Shown here: positions 34,068 through 46,000 of the stretch, in pieces
Layout of the letters: each line of letters begins with the position of its first letter
Position numbering within the stretch: position 1 is the first letter of the stretch
Virus record (IMG/VR): IMGVR_UViG_3300021963_000126
Location: 1-63,690 of that record
Direction: 5' to 3' (one strand)
DNA length: 63,690 bases
From: a virus
Notes under the pieces: model-generated
Seen by the model: the letters and a program-made list of their open reading frames with translations, nothing else
The model's database searches: none
What the model was told of the DNA's origin: nothing
Position numbers and translations under genes: made by a program

Positions 34068-37000
34068 TGGCTTCTAGAAAATCAGTTAATCTTTTACCGT
34101 CTTTTTTAAGAACAGAAAAAAATAATAAATTTTTATCAAGTACGCTTGACCAATTAATATCTCCGCCTGAAATTACAAGAATAGATGCATATGTAGGTAG
34201 CAAAGATACTCCTAGTTATCGAACTGGTGATGAATACCTGCAAGAGTCAAATCCATTGCGAGAAAAATATCAATTAGAACCAGCGTTGGTAGTAAGGACA
34301 TTGACTCGTAGCATTAAAAAGGCATTTGCGCTTGACGATCTTTTAAATCAAGTAAAAGTTAATGGAATTGATTCTTCTAATATTGACAGAATTCTTAATC
34401 CTAAATTTTATTCTTATGATCCTAAAATTAATTGGGATAAGTTTGTTAACTTTCGAGAATACTATTGGCTTCCATCTGGTCCTTCCGCAGTAGAAATTGC
34501 AGGAAGAACATTATCTCCAGTAACTGAATTTAATATTGTTGATGCAGACGATAAAATTCAATTCTTGTTTGATGCAAAGACAACTTCTCCTACTCTTACG
34601 TTGTATAGAGGCGCCACTTATGTTTTTAATGTTAAGTCGCAACATAATTTTTATATAAAATATACAAATAGTGTAGGTAGTAATGATTCTGTTCCTTTAA
34701 CTAATAATGGAACTAAAGACGGTCAAATAATTTTTACTGTCGATTGGTCTGCTCCTGAACGTTTATTTTATGTCAGTAACGATGACCAGCTATCAACTGG
34801 TAATATTTTTGTTAAAGACCCAATTGACAGCACTCTTATTGATATTGAAAATGAGATTGTTGGTAAAAAACACTATACCTCAGGTAACAATGTTACTTTT
34901 ATTGATGGTCTTAAAGTTCGATTTTCGGGAACTGTTATACCTGAAACATACAAAGACAACGAATATATTGTTGAAGGTGTAGGCAATGCAATAAAATTAA
35001 TTAAATTTACTGATTTAGATACTCCTGATGTGACTGCCGATGCTTATAATTCTAGATTTGACGGCACAAACTTTGATCAGTTTCCGTTTGATAATTTTAA
35101 AAATATTCCGTTAGTACCTGAATATGTTACAATCAATCGTGCTAGCAAAGATCTTAATCCTTGGTCTCGATACAATCGTTGGTTTCATTCGGACGTAATT
35201 AGAGAAGTTGCTAAAGCAAATAATCAATTAGTAATATATCCTGCCGAATATAGAGCAACTAGACCTATTGTAGAATTTATTCCAGATTTGCAATTATATA
35301 AATTTGGTACTACTGCAATTCCTAACGTTGATTTAATTGATACTTTTACAACTAACATCTTTAAAACAATTGAACAAGAAGACGGATACGATATTGATCA
35401 GATTACAGTAGAAGAAGGATTTAGAGTTGTTTTTAATGCAGATTCTGATCCTGCAATACGCGGAAAAGTTTTTAAAGTTAACTTTGCTAGATTTGGCGAT
35501 AGGTTTAAGATTAATTTAACACAAGAATCAGATATTCCTGTTGTTGGAACATCTGTTCTTATCAAGAAAGGTATTGAACACGGCGGTTCTTCTTGGTTTT
35601 ATAACGGCATTACTTGGGTTAAAGGACAACAAAGAACAAAAAGGAATCAAGCTCCATTATTTGATTTGTTTGACGAAAACGGAATAAGCTATAGTAGTAG
35701 TGAATATACTACTGATTTTAAAGGAAATGCGTTATTTGGATACGGAGTAGGCACCGGCCCCGTTGATCCTGTGTTAGGATTTCCGTTAGCTTATAGAAAT
35801 ACAGGTATTGAAGGCACTTATCTTTTTAAGAATTATTTTGCAATAGGATCTATTCAATTAGTAAACGCAGATCAATCAGCTACAATTTCAACTGCTCAAA
35901 CATATTTTAAAATTAATAGTGATAATGGCACAACAGTTTCTAATATATGGTTGTCGGTAGAACCTTACGAAATTCCAAACGTAAATGGAATATATGACAC
36001 ACCACTTAATTTAACAAATAATCCTTCTAATAAAAATATTACAGAATTTACATTAACTGAATTATCAGACCATGTACGCTCTATGGTATCTAGAGACCCA
36101 GAGTTTAAGGGAGATTTTCCTGGAGTAAGTAATCTTAAAGATTTACCATTTATTACTCGATTTGGTACAAAACTTATTACAAATATAAATCCGTTAAGTT
36201 TTGCCCAACATTTTATTACAGACAATGATAATTCTGTTATTAATGCAATGCGCCTTGTGGGAGAAAATTATCAGACTTTTAAATTTAATCTTATAAAAAC
36301 AATCAGCGACTTAAATGATAATTTGTCCCCCATTGATGCACTAGATGAAGCATTAAGAATTTTAAATCAAAACAAAACTACTACATTCCCATATTATAGT
36401 AGTGACATGGTTCCATATGGAGTAAGTCCAGTTATTCGAACTTATAGGATTACTGATTCTCGCAAGACAAAATATGCTCTTCCGCCCGATGCAAGTGTGA
36501 CAATATTAAGTTCTAGGGGCCTGTTAGTATATCTTAATACAACACAATTGATACGAGGTCGAGATTATAAATTTGATTCTTACGATGCTAACGTAGAAAT
36601 TTTAGTTCCTATTGTCCGAGGAGACGTTATTACTATTAAGGATTATCCTACAACTGATGGTAATTTTGTTCCTCCTACTCCTAGTAAATTAGGATTATAC
36701 CCTGCATACGAGCCTGCTATCTTTGAAGATGATTCTTATATTAACGGACCTAAAACTGTTATTCAAGGTCATGATGGCAGTATTACGATTGCGTTTGGTG
36801 ATTATCGAGACGAAATATTATTAGAATACGAAAAACGAGTTTACAATAACATTGGAACAGAATACAGAGCTGACATTTTTGATATCACTGCAATTTTACC
36901 CGGCGTATTTAGAAATTCTAAATTTTCTTATAGAGAAGTAATTAATCCAGTTTTACAAGATTTCCTTAAATGGAAATCAACATTCGGAGTCGAAATAGAA

Positions 37001-40000
37001 AAAAATCTAACATTTGATGTTAACGAACCTAAAACCTATAATTACAGTTCAGTAAAATTATCATCAGGCGATTATCTTCCTGGAAATTGGAGAGCAATAT
37101 TCAAATTATATTTTGATACTGATCGTCCGCACATTGCTCCTTGGGAAATGTTAGGGTTCAGTGTTAAACCAGCATGGTGGGAATCCGAATATGGTCCTGC
37201 TCCATATACTTCTGGCAACACAAAATTGTGGGAAGATTTAAAATTAGGAAAAATTGCACAAGGTACAAGGAAAGGGTTTGACCTTAACTATGCAAGACCG
37301 GACTTAATTAACATTTTGCCAGTTGACTCTTACGGTAATCCAATTCCAATTAGAAATTGGGGAATTTTAAACGCTAATAGTTCAGTTGATGGTATAACTA
37401 ATAATTGGAAATTTGGGGACATGGGTCCTGCTGAAACTGCATGGAGGAGAAGTAGTTATTGGCCTTTTGCTCTACAAATAATTTCTGCACTTACTAATCC
37501 GGCAACTTACACTGCTTTGATGTTTGACACAAGTAGAATAGTTAAAAATGCCGTAGATAAATTGGTGTATAGCAATGACAACCTTCCTATCAATTCTTCT
37601 AAAGTTATACTTCCATATGAAACAATAAATGGACAAAAACAATTTGCAAGCGGTTATAGCGTTATTGTTATTGAAGCAGGGCTAATTAAAAATTCTAATT
37701 ATATTAAAAATTTAAAATTAGAATTAACAAATGCTGAATTTAATCTTATGAATAAAGTTGGCGGATTTGTTAGCAAAGACAAATTAGAAGTTGTGATCGA
37801 TTCTGTTAATCCTAACAGCATTAATCCTGGAATATTATTGCCTACAGAAGATTATTCTATACATTTTAATGTAAGCAACCCTATCGATACAATTGAAATA
37901 AGCGGAGTTATTGTACAAAAAGTACAAGGCAATTATATTGTAAGAGGGTATGATAAGACCAATTCATATTTTAAAATTAATGCTCCTATTCGACAACAAG
38001 TGGACCCATATATCACTGTGGGTGCTATTTCTGAAGATTATACCGTGTGGAGTCCAAATACGTTTTACTCTATTGGTCAAGTAATTTTAAACGATAATGT
38101 CTTCTATAGGGTGTCTTCAAATCATAGTAGTGGTCTTATCTTTGATACCTTAAATTCTCAAAAGTTATCAACTTTGCCGACAGTAGGCGGAATTACTGCA
38201 CAACTATCAACAGGATTCGACGATACTGAAACTACTATCCCATACGGAACATTGTATCAAACTCCGCAAGAAGTTGTAGATTTCTTATTAGGGTACAGTC
38301 GTTATCTTACAAATAAAGGATTTGTGTTTGATGAATATAGTAAAGAATTGGGCGAGCTACTTGATTGGAAGTTAAGCATTAAAGAATTTTTATTTTGGAC
38401 AACGCAGAACTGGAACGAAGCCAATATAATAACATTAAGCCCCTTTGCAAGCAAAATTAAATTAACAACAAAAAATGCAGTTGTTGATAATGTGTTTAAT
38501 CCTTATTACGAATATTCAATATATAAGGCAAATGGAGCACCATTTCCGTACTCTGATATATCGTTAAGTCGTGAAGACGGATTTTGTACAATTTCTACTG
38601 ACAACGAACTAGAAGGTATTTTTTACGCTAAATTAAGATTAGTACAAAAAGAACACGCAATTATTCTTAATAATTTAAGTCGATTCAATGATGTAATATA
38701 TGACACCGCAACAGGATATAGACAGCGTCGAATTCGTCTTATCGGATTTAGAACAGCAAATTGGAACGGAAATTTTGTTAGCCCTGGCTTTGTTTATGAT
38801 GATGTTAAAATAACACCTTGGGGACCCTATACAGATTATACAGCAGGTGATGTTGTTGAATATGCAGGAAAATATTATAGTCTAATTAGATCGTCGGCAG
38901 GAGAAGAAACGTTTGATTTTTCTAAATGGTATAAGTTAGATAATAAACCGACAGCACAACTAATTCCTAATTTTGAATATAAAATTAATCAGTTCGAAGA
39001 TTTTTATAGTCTTGATATTGATAATTTTGATATAGGTCAACAACAATTAGCACAGCACCTTATAGGTTATAGTTCTAGAGTTTATCTTGATAATATATTT
39101 TTAAATCCAATTGCACAATACAAATTCTTCCAAGGATTTATAAGAGAAAAAGGCACCCTTAATGCTTTAAAAAAATTAGAAAGAGCAAGTGTTCATAACT
39201 TACAGGGAAATATTGAATTTAACGAAGAATGGGCATTTAGAATAGGAACGTTTGGAGCATTTGCGGCTCTTGATGAAATTGAATTTCCTCTCAACGAACT
39301 AGATTTTGTCGATAATTCTCAAATTGTTAAATTTGTTGAAAAAGCTCCTAACATATCTTACGATCCAACAAATTATATCACCCCAGATAAATTTACAATT
39401 AAAAACCCAGAAATTGATATTCTTAATCTCTTTGACACAGTACCGCCGTCGACAAATGAAGAATTGTTAGTATTACCTTATGCTGGTTATGCAACATTAG
39501 AAGATGTTGATTATACAGTAGTTTCAAAATCAGAACTTATATCGGGTCCTGTAAATTCTAACATTAAAGTTGGCGATACTGTTTGGGTAGGGTTTGACGA
39601 TAACGAAGACTGGGGTATATATAGATATTCTAGATTACCTATTGCAGTTAAACAAGTTTATTCTTACCGAGACGGCGAACAAATAAGTTTTATAACAGAT
39701 AAAAACCACGGGTTAAAAGTGGGCGATGTTGTTGCAGTTGTTCGATTTTCAGATACATTAGATAGAACATATGTTATCTCTGAAATTAATAGATTAGACG
39801 AATTTGTAGTAGACTACACCGGATCAATTCCTGATTTTGTAAGTCAATTTGGTTTATTGTTTAAGTTTGTATCATCTAGATTTGAAACATTTGACGATAT
39901 TATCAATACAACATATCTTGCAGACTTTAGACAAGGTAAAAAAGTTTGGATTGATAATAATATATCTGGTAATTGGGAAGTTTATGAAAAAACTAACAAC

Positions 40001-43000
40001 TATTTTATAAGTAGACTTCCAAATGTAATTGATTATGATTATGCTAGATACGGACAAGTGGTCAAGGCCGAAGAAAATTCTAATATATTAATTGTTGGTG
40101 CACCTGATTACGATGATGGAAATGGGTCGGGTAAAGTATTTGTTTATACAAATGTAAATGGAGTGCTGACCCAACTATTCTATTATGGAGTCAACAGATT
40201 CCTTAACCAATATTATAATAATAATCTTTCACCTGCTCCAAAAGGTGGATTTGGATCAGCAATAGAGTATGACCCTATTGACGGGTATATTATTGCTTCT
40301 GCTCCATATGCGTCCTATATTAGGTCAGAAACTTCCGGAAATACACGGTTTGTTTTATCTACCGCTCCTACTAGTTCATACCAAAAAGAGGGACTAGTAG
40401 TTATATCGTCGGTAAATTTAGCAAATAATGGAGAAACTCGATATTTTACATTATCTTGTTCTGAGCCGGAGAATGGATTAGAATTTGGTAAGAGTTTATA
40501 TGTTACAAACACAGCAACACACAAATTATTATTTGTAGGAGCTCCTGGTAAATCTTATAATGCAGGCGCAGTCTATTTCTATGATTTAGCAATAGTTAAA
40601 TCAGTTCCTGATGTATTAACTTTTGATAATAATCTTACTACCTTTGATAAAAATACCTGTCTGTTTGATGCAGTAGGTGCTGTTAAAATTGATACAAACG
40701 TTACAGCAACGTCACAAATAAAATTACCAACACCTCCTATTGTTTCTGCTGGTAGTAGATTTGGTGAAGTTATTTCTGGAAATAATTTAGGAACAAGAAT
40801 AGCAGTATCTGCTCCTCAATATAATAATGGAAATGGTGCAGTCTTTGTTTATAGAAAGAGCTCAACTGTAAATTCTTATACCTTAATTCAAACCTTACTG
40901 CATTCTGATGTAGCGCATGGCGGAAAATTTCCGTTGTATTCTAGATTTGGTGCATCAGTAAGTATGACAGACGACGGTAACTGGCTAATTGTGTCTGCTG
41001 ATTTAGCCGATGATAAGAATGTAGAAAAGGGAAAAGTTGCAATCTATAAATGGTCGACTAGTCTTAATTTATTTGTGTTCTCTCAACTACTACAAAATCC
41101 TTCTAGTACTAGAGGTCTTAAATTTGGTCATAAAGTTGAAACAGATAAATCTGGCGAAATTTTAGTTGTATCTGCTCAAGGACCAAATTATTTTTATGGT
41201 CTAACTTATGACGATGGGTCTACTACTTTTGATGCCGAGTCAACAAATTTTGGTGCAGTTATAAATGACTCTGGCTCTGCGTATGTCTATAATAGGTACA
41301 ATGATAAATTTATATATGCAACTGAGCTTTTTGATTATCAAGTTGATGCCGGAAGTTTTTATGGTGCAGATATTGCGGTAACAAGAAATTATGTATACGT
41401 TGGAGCACCGTTAGATATAACAACAGGTACTACACGTGGCGGCCAGGTGTTTGCATGGAACGCAATTGACCCATTAGCAAATACGTGGAAGTTAATAAGA
41501 CAACAGTCTAATTTAGTAGATACTCGAAATATTAAATCTATTAAAACAATTGATTCATTTAACGAACAAGTATTAGATTATCTTGAAATATATGATCCTA
41601 TCAAAGGATTTATTCCAAGTCCTGCCGAAAACGAATTAAGATATAAGTCTTTGTTTGACCCTGCGGTCTACAATACTGGTACCAATACAAAAGTTAATAT
41701 TGACATAACTTCTTATTGGGGGAAAGAACATGTAGGCGAGCTTTGGTGGGACTTATCGGCTGTTAAGTACATGTTGTATGAACAGGGCAATATTGATTAT
41801 AGGCGCAACCTATGGGGAAGTCTGTTTCCAGGAGCATCTATTGATGTATATGAATGGATAGAAAGTGATTTTATTCCTAGCGAATGGGGATTAAGCGCAG
41901 ATACAACTGCCGGCATTGCTCTAGGTATAAGCGGTACTCCGAAGCATTTAGATGATTCTGTGTACGTTGAAGAACAAATTTATAGTCCTATATCTGGACA
42001 ACTTATAAGCAAATACTATTTTTGGGTTAAAAATTCAATTTTAGTACCAAGCAGGCAAGGTAGAAATATTTCTGCAAACGAAGTAGCCGGGTATATAGAA
42101 GATCCAAAAGGTTACGGTTTAAGATATCTACAAGTTCATTCTGCAAATTCTTTATCTGTTGTTAATACTAAAGAAACATTGGTTAACGAAAGAATATTAT
42201 TGAACATACAATTAAACAATAGTGATTCAAATAAACACTCTGATTGGTTGTTAATAGAAGAAGGATCAGCTAATAGTCTTCCTAATCCATTATTAGAGAA
42301 AAAATTTGTTGATAGTCTATTAGGTCGAGATAGTTTAGGAAACGTTGTTCCTGATCCGTCGTTGACAGAAAGACAAAAATACGGAATTCAAATTAGACCA
42401 CGCCAATCTATGTTTAAAGATAGATTAGAAGCATTAAGGAATCTTATCAGTTATGTAAATGCAATATTTGTTAATAATTTAATTACTGATTTTTATAACT
42501 TATCTACTCTTAATCTTAAAGACGAAATTCCTCCGATCACTAGTCGAGCGTATGATTTAATTGTAGAAGATTTAGAAAAAAAATTAACTATATCGACTAA
42601 AGAATTAGTTCAGGCTGAATTCACAGCAGTATTAACTGATGGAAAAATTACTAATGTTAATATTATAAATTCAGGACATGGTTACGGTAAACTAGATCCA
42701 ATCGCTTATAATCAGGCCGGTGAACCAATTTTATGGCATGGTCCAGATATTACAATTGACAATGATACCAACGGGGCTATTATTAATACAGAAATTAATA
42801 GTGTAGGGTCAATTATTAATGTAATAATTAAAAATTCAGGGAAAAACTATAATACTCCTCCTGTTTTAGTAGTAAGACCGTATACTTTAATTGTTCAAAC
42901 AGATTCTGACTCAAAAGGTCGATGGACAAAGTATGCGCTAATTAACGGCGACTGGGAAAAAATACAAACTCAAAGCTACGATACTACATTGTATTGGGAT

Positions 43001-46000
43001 TATATAGATTGGGTATCACCAAACTATAATCCTAATCAAGCGATTAGTGCAACTCTTGATCAGATATATCAAATACCAGAAATTGAAGTAGCGACAAATG
43101 AGTATATAAAAATTAACAATAACGGTGCCAACAGATTTATTATCCTTAAGAAAGTTGAACCAGGAACGTTAGGTACATATAACAATAATTTTGATATAAT
43201 GTACAGCGAAAAGGGAACTATTAAGATTAAAGATAGTATATGGAAGTTATCTGATTCACAGTTAGGGTTTGATCAAATATCACCGTATGATGATACGTTC
43301 TTTGATCAAACTCCTGATGTAGAGTTAGAAAAAATTATATATGCTCTTAAGAATGATTTGTTCACAGACAATTTAAAAGTCTATTGGAATAAATTCTTTT
43401 TTGCAGGAGTTAAGTACGCACTAACAGAACAAAAATTTATTGACTGGGCATTTAAAACAAGTTTTATTAATGTTAAAAATATAGCTGGAGAGTTGAATCA
43501 ACGACCAATTTATAAATTTCAAGATTCTCAGTGGTATGAAAATTATCTCGACGAAATTAAACCATTCCATACTAAAGTAAGAAATTACAAATTAAGTTAT
43601 TCAGTGACAGATCCTTCACTAACCTTTGCAACTGATTTTGATCTTCCTGGCGTATACGATAAAACAATAGGTAAGTTTAAACCATTATCGGCTGTTGATA
43701 TTGAAGCTCAACAATATCCTTACAAAGGCTGGTTTGACAATTATAAACTTCATTTAGATAGGATAATTCTTGTCAATGCTGGTAAGGGATATACAGAAAC
43801 TCCTCAAGTTCAAGTAATTCCTGCATTAGGTGAAACTGTTACAAGGCCAGCAATTGTAAGAGCAGTATTAAGTGGCGGTAGTATATTAGATTTTGAAATT
43901 TTAGATTCAGGAGAAGGATATATTACTAACCCTACAATTCTATTTGTAGGTGGCGGTGGCGCAGATTATACTCCGGCCAAAGCTACTGCGGTCATGTCTA
44001 ACGGAAAAATAAGAACTAATCTTATTTCTCTAAAATTTGATAGAATATCAACAAATAGAGAAGTGGGATCAAAATTAGCAACTGATCAATTTACTGTTGT
44101 GGGAAATGAAAACGAATTTGTTTTATCGTGGCCTGCGCTATATGACAAGACTAATATTACGTTAAAAGATAACGGTATTATTGTGTTATCTTCAAACTAT
44201 ATACTTGAGAATTTTTCATCAAAAGTTAACGGTTACAGTAAACAATTTACAAGATTAATTCTTAATTATACTCCGGATCTAGGACATATAATTTCTATTA
44301 CATATCCAAAAAGTCTTAAAATTTATCAAGCATTTGATAGGATACAAGACTATTATAATCCGTTGCCAGGAATGCCAGGTAAGGATATAACTACTGGATT
44401 TTCTCAATTAATGAAAGGAGTAGAATATCCTGGAACTGAAATTTCAACACAGGCGTTTGATAACAGTTATCCATGGGACGGTGATCCATGGGGAGAAATT
44501 CCTTGGGATATCTTAAATTATTCAGTTACGGGATATATTCCAACTAGGGCAAATCTTCCTAGTTCGTATTCAGGTAGCATAGGCGATAGTTACATGACCA
44601 CAGACAACAATCACAAATGGGAATGGTCTGGTACTACATGGATTGACAGGGGCGAAATTAATAAAGACCTTGACACTCTTATTGATGGCGGCAATTTTAT
44701 AAAAACGTTAGCTGGTGGATTTGCCACTGCGGCAGGCACAACTGCTACTGACGTTATTCTTGACGGTGACGAATTTATATCTCCTTATAGGAGTCATGCT
44801 CCTGAAGAGTCTATTCCTGGTGAAGTTCATGATTCTCTTGCTATAGATGTCTTTACACGACGATCTTCAGGTAGTGGAATGATCTATACCCTAGTTCAAG
44901 ATGTAGTAGCTGGCCAACCTACTACAATCCAGTTAACTATTAAACCTCCAAATTATGATTCAGTCACTGTTACGTTAAATCATACATTATTACAACCTCG
45001 AGTAGATTATAGTATTAATTTCCTTGACAATTCCTTGTTTGTCGTGCAAAAAGCGGTAGGAGGCACACTTGAAGTTACCTATATGGAATTTGGAGGCACC
45101 GGTTTCTTAAGCAAAGATTCAGCTGTTGTTGAAGGGGAAGCTGAGGGAGCGGTTATAGGTTCTTGTGCATTTAGAGATGTTAAGAGTGTATTTGTAAGTG
45201 TTAATGGAGTAAGAATATACCCTCAAGGAACGTTCTATGCTCAATTGCAATATTTTGAGTTAACTAAAGCAGATGCTAAAAACAGTGCTAGAGCAAAAGT
45301 TACAGTATACGGATTAGGTATAGGTGAACCTAACACAATTACGGCTATATTCTTTAATGGTGATAAAAAGTTTAGTGAGATTAAAGAACAAGTTTGGCTT
45401 AATTTAGATAATAATAATAGAGATGTTGCCTTATCTCAACCTCCAGGCCTGCTTGGTCCTGCTTCTGCAAATTCTATTGTAGAATTAAACAGAAGAAGAC
45501 TTGTTCCTCCCAATACCACTTATTATGAGATAACAAACTTATCTCAAACACAATTTGATATTAATACTCGAAAAGTTTATCCGGCTAACTCTTTTGATAA
45601 TACAATTATTGAAGTTTATAAGAACGGAATAAAACTCTCAATTGGCCAATATGAACTTAACCAATACTACAATAGAGTTGAATTTGCAGACAACTTCTTT
45701 AATTTGGGCGATGTGTTAGCAATTACTTCTATTGTTGATTATGATTATGTAATAAGAGGCAATGTTCTTACCATCTCGGAGAGAGTTGATATTACAGGCT
45801 CTAATAGATTCAATGTTCTTAATGAACCCGGTTATGACGGAGTTACATATCTTCGAGCTATTACATTCACTAATCAAGATAACAGTTTTATAAGAACTGA
45901 AGTGTATGAAGCAAATAGTTCAAGAATTTATAAACTCACTCGAGTGGTAGTAAATGATAACTTTGTTTGGGTATCTATTGGAGATAAAGTTTTAACTAGC